Shown here: positions 27,690 through 37,107 of the stretch, one piece after another
Layout: every line of letters begins with the position of its first letter
Position numbering within the stretch: position 1 is the stretch's first letter
NCBI RefSeq assembly: GCF_026410505.1
Contig: NZ_JAPMIU010000002.1
Coordinates: 310,001 to 374,000 of the forward strand
DNA from: Frateuria hangzhouensis
Lineage (GTDB): Bacteria > Pseudomonadota > Gammaproteobacteria > Xanthomonadales > Rhodanobacteraceae
Length of the DNA: 64,000 nt
Direction of reading: 5' to 3'
The notes under the pieces: generated by a model
The model's input: only the letters and a program-made list of their open reading frames with translations
Told to the model about the DNA's origin: nothing
Database searches by the model: none
Position numbers and translations under genes: made by a program

Positions 27690-29693
27690 ATGGCCGACTT
27701 CGCCCGACAACGCCAGCGCATGGTCGAGCGCCAGCTCGCCGGGCGCGGCATCACCGATGCGCGGGTGCTGGAGGCGATGGGCACGATTCCGCGCGAGGCG
27801 TTCGTGGCCGGCACCATGCACGAGTTCGCCTACGAGGATTCGCCGCTGCCGATCGAGGCCGGGCAGACCATCTCCCAGCCGTTCATCGTCGCGCGCATGC
27901 TGCAGGCGGCCGAGCTGGACGAGAGCGACAGCGTGCTGGAGATCGGCGCAGGTTCGGGCTATGCCGCCGCGGTGATGGCGGCGTTGGCTGCTTGCGTGCA
28001 TGCGGTCGAGCGCCATCCCGAGCTGGCCGACCTGGCGCGCCAGCGCTTCGAGGCATTGGGCTACCGCAACATCCAGCTGCGCGTGGGCGACGGCAGCGGT
28101 GGTTGGCCGGAGGCCGCGCCGTTCGATGCCATCCTCGCTGCCGCCGGCGGTCCGGCAGTGCCGGACGTGTTGCGCCGGCAACTGGCGATCGGCGGGCGGC
28201 TGGTGATGCCGGTGGGCGAGACGCTGCACCGGCAGCGACTGGTCAAGGTCACGCGCGTCGAAGAGGATCGCTTCGAGCACGAGGAACTGGATGAAGTGCG
28301 CTTCGTGCCGCTGGTCGGCAGCTACGGCTGGAGCGAGCAGGACGCTGCGCCGGTGCCGGCGATGGAGCCGGTGGCGGCGCGCGCGCCGGTCGACGGCGGC
28401 GGCCTGCCGGACCTGATCCGCGCGGCGATGGAGCCGCTGCCCGAGTTGGACGATCCCGCGTTTGGACGGCTGTTCGACCGCTACGCCGATGCCCGCGTGG
28501 TCCTGCTGGGCGAGGCCAGCCACGGCACGTCCGAGTTCTATCGCGCGCGGGCGGCGATCACCCGCCGGCTGATCGAAGCGCACGGCTTCACCATCGTCGC
28601 CGTGGAGGCGGACTGGCCCGACGCGGCGGCGCTGGACCGTTACGTGCGCGGTCGTCCGGCCACGCGCGACGAACCGATCTTCCAGCGCTTCCCGACCTGG
28701 ATGTGGCGCAACCGCGAGGTCGCCCGCTTCATCGACTGGTTGCGCCGCCACAACGCGGGCCGACCGGCCGAAGCGCAGGCGGGCTTCTACGGGCTGGACC
28801 TGTACAGCCTGGACAGTTCGATCCGCGCGGTGCTCGATTACCTGGACAAGGTCGACCCGCGGGCCGCGCAGGTCGCCCGCCATCGCTACGGTTGCCTGAT
28901 GCCCTGGAGCAAGGAGCCCGCGCAGTACGGCCGCATGGCGCTCTCCGCGGGCTACGCGCTGTGCGAGAAGGCGGTGGTGCAGACGCTGCGCGAGTTGCTC
29001 GCGCGCCGCATGGAATATGCCCAGGCCGACGGCGAGCACTTCCTCGACGCGGCGCAGAACGCGCGCCTGGTGAGCAACGCCGAGGCCTACTACCGCGCGA
29101 TGTACTACGGTTCGGCCGAGTCGTGGAACCTGCGCGACAGCCACATGTTCGAAACGCTGGAGCACCTGCTCGCCGCGGGCGGGCCGCAGTCGAAGGCGGT
29201 GGTGTGGGCGCACAACTCGCATATCGGCGACGCGCGCCACACCGAGATGGGCCAGGTGCGCGAGGAGCTGAACCTGGGCCAGTTGTGCCGGCAGCGCTTC
29301 GGCAGCGCCGCCGCACTGATCGGCTTCGGCACGCATACCGGCACCGTCGCCGCCGCCGACGACTGGGACGAGCCGATGAAGGAAATGGACGTGGTGCCCT
29401 CGCGCCAGGACAGCTACGAGCGGCTGTTCCACGAGGCCGGTCAGCCGCGTGGCCTGCTCGACCTGCGCGAAGGCGTGCATCCGGACCTGTGCAGGCGGCT
29501 GGCCGAGGGCCGGCTGGAACGCTTCATCGGCGTGATCTACCGGCCCGACACGGAGCGCTGGAGCCATTATGTGGAATGCTCGCTGCCGCGCCAGTTCGAC
29601 GGCTACACCTGGTTCGACGAAACGCGCGCGGTCGAGCCGCTGGGCGAGGAACCGCGCACCGGCACTGCCGACACATGGCCGTTCGGCCTCTGA
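27690..29693 (+). CDS. fusion of protein-L-isoaspartate methyltransferase and erythromycin esterase-like domains
   Basis: A 667-residue two-domain protein. Residues 1-215 are a complete PCMT: 'QTISQPFIVARML' and SAM motif 'VLEIGAGSGYAAAV' (82-95), which repairs isoaspartyl damage. Residues ~240-660 are an erythromycin esterase-like hydrolase, with 'LLGEASHGTSEFYRAR' (E275, H278) and 'VAVEADWPDA' (E306), the positions of the catalytic His/Glu residues of Ere enzymes. A near-perfect GGAGGTGA site precedes the ATG. The esterase part need not confer macrolide resistance; many relatives act on unknown substrates. The frame is open throughout, so the fusion is real in this sequence. Confidence 0.9.
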   Translation: MADFARQRQRMVERQLAGRGITDARVLEAMGTIPREAFVAGTMHEFAYEDSPLPIEAGQTISQPFIVARMLQAAELDESDSVLEIGAGSGYAAAVMAALAACVHAVERHPELADLARQRFEALGYRNIQLRVGDGSGGWPEAAPFDAILAAAGGPAVPDVLRRQLAIGGRLVMPVGETLHRQRLVKVTRVEEDRFEHEELDEVRFVPLVGSYGWSEQDAAPVPAMEPVAARAPVDGGGLPDLIRAAMEPLPELDDPAFGRLFDRYADARVVLLGEASHGTSEFYRARAAITRRLIEAHGFTIVAVEADWPDAAALDRYVRGRPATRDEPIFQRFPTWMWRNREVARFIDWLRRHNAGRPAEAQAGFYGLDLYSLDSSIRAVLDYLDKVDPRAAQVARHRYGCLMPWSKEPAQYGRMALSAGYALCEKAVVQTLRELLARRMEYAQADGEHFLDAAQNARLVSNAEAYYRAMYYGSAESWNLRDSHMFETLEHLLAAGGPQSKAVVWAHNSHIGDARHTEMGQVREELNLGQLCRQRFGSAAALIGFGTHTGTVAAADDWDEPMKEMDVVPSRQDSYERLFHEAGQPRGLLDLREGVHPDLCRRLAEGRLERFIGVIYRPDTERWSHYVECSLPRQFDGYTWFDETRAVEPLGEEPRTGTADTWPFGL

Positions 29694-29748
29694 CCGCCGG
29701 CCCCCATGTAGGCAACCTCGAAAAACTCCGTAAGCTTCCGGCGACCAC

Positions 29749-29890
29749 TGTAGGAGCCACTGTTGTGGGCGATGCTTTTGGCGGAGCGATCAGGCGCAAG
29801 AGCATCGCCCACAAGTGGACCCTTACAACGCATCGCGCGAAAGGGAGTGAATCGAGCATCCCTGTAGGAGCGCACCCTGTGCGCGACCGC
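29749..29890. repeat. REP-like palindrome, family A copy 3, plus a related half-element
   Basis: Imperfect arms at about 29749-29775 and 29802-29827 carry GTAGGAGCCAC and GCATCGCCCACAAGTGG. A separate half-element with GTAGGAGCGCACCCTGTGCG lies at about 29873-29890. Both lie between the convergent fusion gene and the YbhN-type gene. Confidence 0.75.
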
Positions 29891-29924
29891 ACCGCCACCG
29901 GGTATCCACGATCCGGTTGCGTGC

Positions 29925-30881
29925 CTACGGGATCGCGCGCCGCCGACGCGCCTCGAATACGCCCAGCGCCAGCGCCGCCACGCCGAACGGCAGCAGGTTG
30001 TAGACCAGCCGGTAGCAGAGCAACCCCGCCAGCACCTCCGCGCGCGCCTCGGCCGGAAACGCACCCAGCAGGATCGCCTCGAACACGCCCAGCCCGCCCG
30101 GCGCATGGCTGACGATCCCGGCCAGCAGCGCGGCCAGGTAGATCGGCACGAAGTCGGCGAACGCCGGCGCGATCTCCGGTGGCAGCAGCAGGTACATGGC
30201 GCCGATCGCCGCGCTCATCTCGATGCCGCCGATCGCCATCTGCAGCGCCGCCGAGCCCGAGCGCGGCAGTGTCACCGCCCAGCGACCCAGGCGCAGGTTG
30301 CGCGGCCGCGCGAGCCAGGCCAGCAGTCCGGCCATCAGCACCACGATGGCCATGCCCGCGATGCGGCCCCAGCCCCCGACCACCGCCGGTTCCATCAACA
30401 AGCCGGCGGCGCCCAGCACTGCGTAGCCCAGCCCGACGCCCAGGCTGGCCAAACCGACGATGCGCGCGATATCACCCCCGCCCAGGGCTGCGGAGGCATA
30501 GATGCGATAGCGAACCGCGCTACCGATGAACGCGTGGAAACCTAGCGTGTTGGACAAAGCATGTGCCGCGAACCCCGCAAACGCCGCGAGCCCGGGCCGA
30601 GTGCGTGTCGGCGCCACGCTGCGCGCGGCCAACACGTCGAACGTCGCCAGCATGGCGAAGCTGGTCGCCGTCGCGGCCATCGCGCCGGCCACGTGGGCGC
30701 GCGGCAGATGCGCCAGTGCCGCGGTGACGTCGCGCCAGCGCATCGCACCCAGATAGCGGTGCAGCAGCCAGGCGGCCAGCGCGAGCAGCGCCGCGGAGAC
30801 CAGCCAGGACAGCACGCGCAGGATTCGCCGCGTGCGCGGGCGGCTGGTTTCGTCGATCAGGGAGGTGGGAAGCGCAGACAT
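29925..30881 (-). CDS. YbhN/LPG synthase-type transmembrane protein (UPF0104)
   Basis: A 318-residue protein with about eight predicted membrane helices. 'SNTLGFHAFIGSAVRYRIY' near residue 110 and 'SHAPGGLGVFEAILLG' near 260 are signature stretches of the lysylphosphatidylglycerol synthase membrane domain (flippase part). The soluble aminoacyl transferase domain of MprF is absent, so it is the YbhN/UPF0104 class, whose substrate is unknown. It is divergent from the amino-acid permease gene across a 259-base region. Confidence 0.85.
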   Translation of the reverse strand: MSALPTSLIDETSRPRTRRILRVLSWLVSAALLALAAWLLHRYLGAMRWRDVTAALAHLPRAHVAGAMAATATSFAMLATFDVLAARSVAPTRTRPGLAAFAGFAAHALSNTLGFHAFIGSAVRYRIYASAALGGGDIARIVGLASLGVGLGYAVLGAAGLLMEPAVVGGWGRIAGMAIVVLMAGLLAWLARPRNLRLGRWAVTLPRSGSAALQMAIGGIEMSAAIGAMYLLLPPEIAPAFADFVPIYLAALLAGIVSHAPGGLGVFEAILLGAFPAEARAEVLAGLLCYRLVYNLLPFGVAALALGVFEARRRRAIP

Positions 30882-31140
30882 CCGCGTGACCTTACGCCGG
30901 ATGCGCGTGGGCGCGCGAGTACAGAGCAGTCATGCGGCAAGCGTAGCGGTTCGGACAGCCCGGACGAAGGGCGCGCCGCACGTAAGGGCGCGCTTGGGGC
31001 GCGGCCGCAACGCCTCCCGGTCGCGCCCAGGGGCGCTGCTACGGGAACCGGCGCCTTCGCAACGTGCCCCCGGTGGCTGAACCGAGCACCGAGTCACGCT
31101 ATCGTGTGCCCCTTCCGCCGCCGCCGATGCCGCCCGACGC

Positions 31141-32463
31141 ATGAGCACCGAAACGAACACCTACCTGCGCCGCCTCGGTACCTGGGACGCGGCGATGATC
31201 GTCATCGGCGGCGTGATCGGCGCCGGCATCTTCCGCACGCCGGCCACGCTGGCGCAGCGCACCAGCTCGGGCTGGGAGTTGCTGATCCTGTGGGCGGTCG
31301 GCGGCCTGCTCACGCTCGCCGGCGTGTTGTGCTACGCGGAACTGGGCGCGCGGCGGCCGCAGGCCGGCGGCAGCTACATCTACCTGCGCGAGGCGTTCGG
31401 CCAGCTGCCGGCGTTCCTGTTCGGCTGGACCATGGCGCTGATCAACTACCCCGGCAGCGTGGCGGCGGTGGCGACCGCCTTCGCCGATTACTTCTGCGCG
31501 GCGCTGGGGCTGTCGACGCTGTACATCAAGCCGGTGGCCGCCGGCGCGATCGCCTTCATCGTCGGCATCAACCTGTTCGGCATCCGTGCCGGCGCCTGGG
31601 TGCAGAACATCTTCACCGTGATCAAGCTGACCGCGATCGTGCTGCTGGTGGCGGTGGGCGTGGTGCTGGCCGATGGCCACCTGGGCGTGACGCTGGCCAC
31701 CGATCCGACCCGCAACGTACCCAACAGCGCCCTGTTCGGCGCGCTGCTGCCGGTGCTGTTCACTTACGGCGGCTTTCACTACCTCAACGACCTGGCGGGC
31801 GAGGTGCGCAACCCGCAACGCACGCTGCCGCGCGCGCTGGGGCTGGGCATGGCGGGCGTGATGATCGCCTACGTGCTGGCCAACTTCGCCTATCTCGCCG
31901 GCCTCGGCCACGCGGGGCTGGCGGCCAGCACGGCGCCGGCCGCCGACCTCATGCGCCGGCTGTTCGGCGACCGCGGCGCCACGCTGATCGCGCTGGGCAT
32001 CGCCTGCTCCACCTTCGGCTACTGCAACATCGCCATCGCCGGCGGCGCGCGCGTGCTGCAGACGATGGGCGCCGACGGCATGTTCTTCTCCGCCGTCGGA
32101 CGCATCGAGCCGCAAAGCCGAGCGCCGCAGGTGGCGCTGGCCACGCTGGGCGCGTGGGCGATCGTGCTGGCGGTCTCCGGCAGCTTCAACCAGTTGCTGG
32201 ACTACACCACCGTCGGCGAGTGGCTGGCGCACGCCTGCAGCATCGCCACGTTGTTCTGGTACCGGCGCTACCTGAGCGAACCCTCACCCTACCGCGTGCC
32301 GTTCTACCCCTGGCTGCCGCTGGTGTTCGTGGTCACCGTGCTGGGCGTGATCGGCGCCACCGCGATCCAGAATCCAGGCCGCGCCGGCATGAGCCTGGTC
32401 ATCATCGCCTGCGGCATCCCCGCCTATTACGGCTGGCGCTGGCTGGAACGCAGCGGCGCCTGA
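31141..32463 (+). CDS. APC-superfamily amino acid permease
   Basis: A 440-residue inner-membrane transporter with about 12 helices. The TM1 motif 'GGVIGAGIFRTPATLAQ' near residue 20 is the amino acid backbone-binding region of APC carriers, and 'YGGFHYLNDLAGEVRNPQRTLPRA' near 205 is the usual TM6-TM7 loop pattern. The substrate is probably an amino acid, not identifiable. It is divergent from the YbhN-type gene and followed by a family A repeat. Confidence 0.88.
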   Translation: MSTETNTYLRRLGTWDAAMIVIGGVIGAGIFRTPATLAQRTSSGWELLILWAVGGLLTLAGVLCYAELGARRPQAGGSYIYLREAFGQLPAFLFGWTMALINYPGSVAAVATAFADYFCAALGLSTLYIKPVAAGAIAFIVGINLFGIRAGAWVQNIFTVIKLTAIVLLVAVGVVLADGHLGVTLATDPTRNVPNSALFGALLPVLFTYGGFHYLNDLAGEVRNPQRTLPRALGLGMAGVMIAYVLANFAYLAGLGHAGLAASTAPAADLMRRLFGDRGATLIALGIACSTFGYCNIAIAGGARVLQTMGADGMFFSAVGRIEPQSRAPQVALATLGAWAIVLAVSGSFNQLLDYTTVGEWLAHACSIATLFWYRRYLSEPSPYRVPFYPWLPLVFVVTVLGVIGATAIQNPGRAGMSLVIIACGIPAYYGWRWLERSGA

Positions 32464-32478
32464 GGCGTGCGCTGCTCT

Positions 32479-32555
32479 GTAGGAGCCCACTCGTGGGCGA
32501 TGCCCTGATGCTGCCTGGCCGGCCGGAAAAGCATCGCCCACGAGTGGGCTCCTGC
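32479..32555. repeat. REP-like palindrome, family A copy 4
   Basis: Arms at 32479-32503 and 32531-32555 are complementary over 25 bases except for one position. It lies between the permease gene and the interrupted glycosidase, both plus-strand. Confidence 0.85.
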
Positions 32556-32600
32556 AGCGGTTTCGCGGCGGATTGAGGCTGGAACGCGGACACTGGCCCG

Positions 32601-34700
32601 ATGAAGACGTGCGCTGCCCTTGTGTGCCTGGCCCTGTCCCTCGCGTGCCGGGCGGAACCGCAGGCCCCGGGCGATCCGGCGACCGGTTTTCAGGTCGGCC
32701 TGTCCCACGTCCAGTCCGGCGGGGCGCAGCGCGTCTCCGGTGAGTTCCTGCACCGGTACACCTTCGAGCCCTCGGCGCAGCCCCACGTACGCCTGGCGCC
32801 TGCGCGACCCTGGAGCGGGAGTGGCGAACTGCAGGTGCGGGTGCAGAACGCCATGCCCTGGGCGGTGACCCTGGTGATCGACCTCGAAGGCGCCGCGGGT
32901 GCCCATCTGCGGGCGACGGTCGGGCTTCCCGCCGGCCCCCCGCAGACCCTCGTCGTGCCGCTGCACGCGACCTCACCGCGCGCCTTCGGCATGTAGGCCG
33001 GGCCGCCGATGCCGTTCGAGTCGAAGGGGCAGCGCACCGTGCTGGCCACCACCGTGGAAGGCGCGCCGGTGCTGCAGGCGATCCAGGCCGTGCAGTTCTC
33101 CATCCCTGCGCCGCAGGCCCCGCAGGTACTGCTGATCGGCGCGCCGCACGTGGTCGCGGGCGATATCCAGCACGCCGCCTATGCGGGCATCGTCGACCGC
33201 TACGGCCAGTACACGCGTGGGCAGTGGCCGGAAAAGATCGCCAGCGACGCCGCGCTACGCGGCGCCCACGCGCGCGAAAGCGCCCGGCTGGCCACGATGC
33301 CCGGAGCGGCGAACCGCCACGGCGGACTTCCGGATGCAAAGGGCCAGGCCACCGGCTGGTTCCACGCGCAGAAAATTGGCAACCGCTGGCAACTGGTCAC
33401 GCCGGACGGCGATCCGTTCTTCTCGCTGGGCGTCAACACCGCGGTGGCCGACGGCGGGCGCAGCTACGTGCAGGGCCGCGAGTGGATGTTCATTGCCCTG
33501 CCGCCCGCCAAGGGCGCCTGGCGGGCGTTCCACGGACAGGGCGATAGTCGCCGCGACACCGGTGCCGCCAGCGGGCTGGCCTTCAATCACGGACGCTGGT
33601 TCGATTTCTACGCGGCCAACCTCTATCGCGTCGACGGCGCAAAGTGGAAGGACGCCTGGCGTGCGCGCACGCGCCAGCGGCTGGCTGCGTGGGGCTTCAA
33701 CACGCTGGGCAACTGGAGCGACGAGGCGATCGCGCGTGGCCGCGAGCTGGCCTACACCCGTTCGATCAATATCGCCGGCGACTACGCCGATGTCGCCACC
33801 GGCTACGACTGGTGGGGCCGCATGCCCGATCCGTTCGACCCGCGCTTCGCGAAGGCTGCCGAGCGCGCCGTCGCCAAGGCCACCGACGGCGTGCGCGACG
33901 ATCCCTGGCTGCTCGGCTACTTCGCCGACAACGAGCTGGCCTGGGCCGCGCCCGGTCCGCAGGGACGCTGGGCGCTGGCGCTGGGCACGTTGCGCGGCAA
34001 GCCCGACAGTCCCGCCAAGCAGGCCTTCCTGGCCATGCTCAGGCACAAGTACGGCGATGCGCTGCCCCTGGGCGTGGCGTGGGGCATCGGCGTGACGCGC
34101 TGGGACGCGCTGGAACCCGCCGGCTTCCAGGCGCCCGCACCCGACGAAGCCCACCCCGCCATCGGCGAGGACTACCGCGCCTGGCTGCGCGCCTACGCGG
34201 ATCAGTATTTCCGCACCGTCGCACAGGCGCTGCGTCGCCACGACGCGCACCACCTGCTCCTCGGCGGCCGCTTCGCCGTGCGCACGCCCGAGGCCGTGGC
34301 TGCCTGCGCGCAGTGGTGCGACGTGCTGAGCATCAACATCTACGCCGAACTGCCGCAGCACGGCATGGATCTGGCTGCGCTGCACGCGCTCGACAAACCG
34401 GTACTGGTGAGCGAGTTCTCCTTCGGCTCGACCGATCGCGGGCCGTTCGGCGCCGGCCCGGTGGCGGTGTGGAACGAAGCACAGCGCGGCGAGGCCTACG
34501 CGCGCTTCCTTGCTGCCGCCGCGGCCGACCCGGCCATCGTCGGCGCGCACTGGTTCCAGTACGCCGACCAGCCCGTCAGCGGCCGCCTGCTCGACGGCGA
34601 GAACGCACACTTCGGGCTGGTCGGCATCACCGACATCCCGTTCGCCGGCTTCGTGGGTGCGGTAACCGCAGCCAACAAGGCCGCGCAGGCAACCCCCTAG
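32601..34700 (+). pseudogene. agarase-like glycoside hydrolase interrupted by one in-frame amber codon
   Basis: Two collinear open parts in one frame (131 codons to 32993; from 33009 to the stop at 34700) are separated only by TAG at 32994-32996 and a few codons. The first part has a signal peptide and a beta-sandwich-like domain; the second has the (beta/alpha)8-type catalytic domain of a clan GH-A beta-agarase/galactosidase-like enzyme: 'LLGYFADNELAWAAPG' (likely acid/base Glu) and 'KPVLVSEFSFGSTDRG' (likely nucleophile Glu). The sequence runs smoothly across the stop, so a recent nonsense mutation, a sequencing error or readthrough are all possible. The stop removes secretion of the catalytic part, so the gene is probably inactive if the stop is real. 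Confidence 0.8.
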
Positions 34701-34706
34701 GGCGGA

Positions 34707-34768
34707 CGTAGGGTGGGTTTCAGCCCACCGGCTCCTGCCGCCCATGGTGGGCTGAAGACCACCCTACG
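34707..34768. repeat. palindrome, family B copy 2
   Basis: Arms 34707-34729 and 34746-34768 are complementary over 23 bases with two mismatches. It lies between the convergent glycosidase pseudogene and the sugar symporter, immediately after both stops. Confidence 0.85.
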
Positions 34769-34780
34769 CCACGCTTCCGG

Positions 34781-36172
34781 CTATCGGCCGATGTCGCGCA
34801 GCCGCTTGCCGTGCATCAGGTTGCGCTCGATCTGCTCCAGCGTGACGCCCTTGGTTTCGGGGATCAGCCAGAACGTCAGCCCGATGAACACCAGGTTGAG
34901 CGCGGCGTACAGCCAGAAGGTGTTGCCGTTGCCGATGCCGTTGAGCAGGGTCAGGAAGGTGGCGCCGACCACCATGTTGGCGATCCAGTTGGTGAAGGTG
35001 GAGCAGCCGATGCCGAAGTCGCGGCCCTTGAGCGGCTGGATCTCCGAGCACAGCGTCCACACCAGCGGACCGGCCGACATCGCGAAGCCGACGATGAACA
35101 CCAGCAGCATCGCCACGGTGAAGATCTGCTCGGCATGGGTGGCGATGCCGCCGTGCATCATCGTGCCGACCACGCCCAGGCCCACGGCCATCACGGCGAA
35201 GCCCGTGTACAGGATCGGCTTGCGGCCCCAGCGATCGATCAGCGCGATGGCGATGAAGGTGGCCAGCACGTTGGTCAGGCCCACCAGCGCGGTGAACCAC
35301 ATTTGCGAGGCCGTGTCGTAGCCCATCGTCTGGAAGATGCGCGGCGCGTAGTACATCACCACGTTCATGCCGGTGAACTGCTGCATCAATTGCAGCAGCA
35401 CGCCCAGGCCGACCGAGCGGCGGAAGTTGCGGTTTTCCAGGAACAGGTGCCAACCGCGCTGGGGTGTCTTGAGCTGTTCCTCGATGTCCGCCGCCTCGCG
35501 TTCGACGACGGCCGCATCGCCACGCAGGCGGTGCAGCACGCCGAGCGCTTCGTCGCGGCGGCCGCGCATCATCAGCCAGCGCGGGCTGTCCGGCAGCATC
35601 AGCACGCCGAGCAGGAACAGCACGCCGGGGATCGCGATCACGCCGAGCATCCAGCGCCAGGCGCCGGTGTAGCTGAGCGCCGTGTCGGAGAGGAAGGCCA
35701 CCAGGATGCCGATGGTGATCATCAACTGGTAGGTGGAGATCATCGCGCCGCGGATGTGTTCCGGCGCCACCTCGGCCAGGTACAGCGGCGCGGTGAAGGT
35801 GGCCACGCCGATCGCCAGGCCAAGCACCAGGCGTGCGGCGATCAGCGTCTCCGGCGACCAGGCCATGCCGCACAGCAACGAGCCGAGCACGAACAGCACC
35901 GCGCCCAGGATGAGCGAGCGCTTGCGCCCCAGCGCCGCGGAGAGCCAGCTGGCCGCCACCGCGCCGACCGCGGCGCCGAACATCATGGCGCTGACGATCC
36001 ACTCGATGGTGTGGTCGCTGACCTTGAACTCGGCCTGGATGAACTGGGTGGCGCCGGAAATGACGCCGATGTCCAGGCCGAACATCAGCCCGGCCAGCGC
36101 GGCGAGTATGCAGGTGAAGATGACGGTGGCCTTGGGCCGCGCAGTGGGTGACGCGATGGCATTGGAGTTCAT
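34781..36172 (-). CDS. sugar/H+ symporter of the MFS sugar porter family (GalP/XylE-like)
   Basis: A 463-residue 12-helix carrier. Sugar porter signatures are present: 'GLDIGVISGATQFI' in TM1, 'LGRKRSLILGA' in loop 2-3, 'LYLAEVAPEHIRGAM', 'QQFTGMNVVMYYAP' in TM7, 'DRWGRKPIL' and 'PETKG' near the end. It probably imports galactose or a related aldose into the cytoplasm. It is the last gene of the dgo operon, overlapping the lactonase stop by four bases (ATGA). The start at 36172 fits this overlap. Confidence 0.92.
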   Translation of the reverse strand: MNSNAIASPTARPKATVIFTCILAALAGLMFGLDIGVISGATQFIQAEFKVSDHTIEWIVSAMMFGAAVGAVAASWLSAALGRKRSLILGAVLFVLGSLLCGMAWSPETLIAARLVLGLAIGVATFTAPLYLAEVAPEHIRGAMISTYQLMITIGILVAFLSDTALSYTGAWRWMLGVIAIPGVLFLLGVLMLPDSPRWLMMRGRRDEALGVLHRLRGDAAVVEREAADIEEQLKTPQRGWHLFLENRNFRRSVGLGVLLQLMQQFTGMNVVMYYAPRIFQTMGYDTASQMWFTALVGLTNVLATFIAIALIDRWGRKPILYTGFAVMAVGLGVVGTMMHGGIATHAEQIFTVAMLLVFIVGFAMSAGPLVWTLCSEIQPLKGRDFGIGCSTFTNWIANMVVGATFLTLLNGIGNGNTFWLYAALNLVFIGLTFWLIPETKGVTLEQIERNLMHGKRLRDIGR

Positions 36173-37107
36173 GCGGTGTGCTTCCCCGGGAGCGAGATGG
36201 AGGGCGTCGATCGTGATGACGGCGGCGTACCGGCAAAGCGCGGCTCCGGCAGCCCGATGGTGCCCGACGGCACCGCGAACAGCGCACCGGCGGATGGTTG
36301 AGCGGCGAGCGCATCGACGTCCAGGCCGTCGCGCGCGCTGGTGATGTAGAGCATCGCAAGGTCCGGCCCACCAAAGGCAGGGCGGGTCGGCTGCGAGGCG
36401 GGTATGTCGATGCAATGGTCCAGGCGGCCATCCGCGGTATAGCACGCTACCCGCCCCAGACCCCACTGCGCATTCCACAGGTTGCCCGCGCAGTCCACCG
36501 CCGATCCGTCCGGCTCGCCGCGCGGATCGTCCAGCCGGGCGAAGGTGCGTAGCGGTCCGCAACGGGTATCGTAGTCGCAGCACTGGATCGTGCGGGTGGG
36601 CGAATCGCAGTAGTAGAGCGTGCGGCCGTCGGGGCTGAACGCCACGCTGTTGCTGATCGCCACGCCGGGCAGGTCCAGGCGCTCGAGCGAAAGATCCGCG
36701 TTCAACCGGTAGAAGCTCCCGACGGGCTGCCGGGAGCCGCCCGCGGGCGGTTCGTGCAGGGTGCCGAACACGAAGCGCCCCTGGCGGTCGCAGGCGCCGT
36801 CGTTCAGGCGCGTCGGCATGCCAGCTTCCACCGTCGCGACGGACGCGAGCGTGGCGCTGGCCAGGTGGAAGAACGCCAGCCGCGAGGCGAGTCCCAGCAG
36901 CAGCCAGCCGTCGGCCTCGCACAGCGCCAGGCAGGCCAGCCGTTCGGGCATCGCCCACCGGTCCGTCCGGTTGTCGCGCGGACGGTAGCGCCAGAGCGTC
37001 GCGGCGTGGATGTCGGTCCAGTACAGCGCCTGTTCGCGCTCGCACCACACGATGCCTTCGCCCAGCGTGTTGCGCGCCTGGAAGGCGATCGTCGCCGGGG
37101 TGTTCAT
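36169..37107 (-). CDS. SMP-30/gluconolactonase family sugar lactonase
   Basis: A 312-residue six-bladed propeller enzyme. 'NTLGEGIVWCEREQALYWTDI' (metal-ligand Glu), 'PTRLNDGACDRQGRFVFGTL' (Asn ligand) and 'VAISNSVAFSPDGRTLYYCDS' (Asn/Asp ligands) are the standard SMP-30 landmarks. In this operon it would open the galactono- (or arabinono-) lactone made by the SDR dehydrogenase. Both ends overlap its neighbours in ATGA junctions, so translation is probably coupled. Confidence 0.92.
   Translation of the reverse strand: MNTPATIAFQARNTLGEGIVWCEREQALYWTDIHAATLWRYRPRDNRTDRWAMPERLACLALCEADGWLLLGLASRLAFFHLASATLASVATVEAGMPTRLNDGACDRQGRFVFGTLHEPPAGGSRQPVGSFYRLNADLSLERLDLPGVAISNSVAFSPDGRTLYYCDSPTRTIQCCDYDTRCGPLRTFARLDDPRGEPDGSAVDCAGNLWNAQWGLGRVACYTADGRLDHCIDIPASQPTRPAFGGPDLAMLYITSARDGLDVDALAAQPSAGALFAVPSGTIGLPEPRFAGTPPSSRSTPSISLPGKHTA

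Noticed and set aside
33009-34700. A separate 563-residue gene starting at the ATG at 33009
   Set aside because: There is no ribosome binding site, no signal peptide, and the first residues continue the beta-sandwich domain of the frame upstream across the amber codon. One interrupted gene explains it better.
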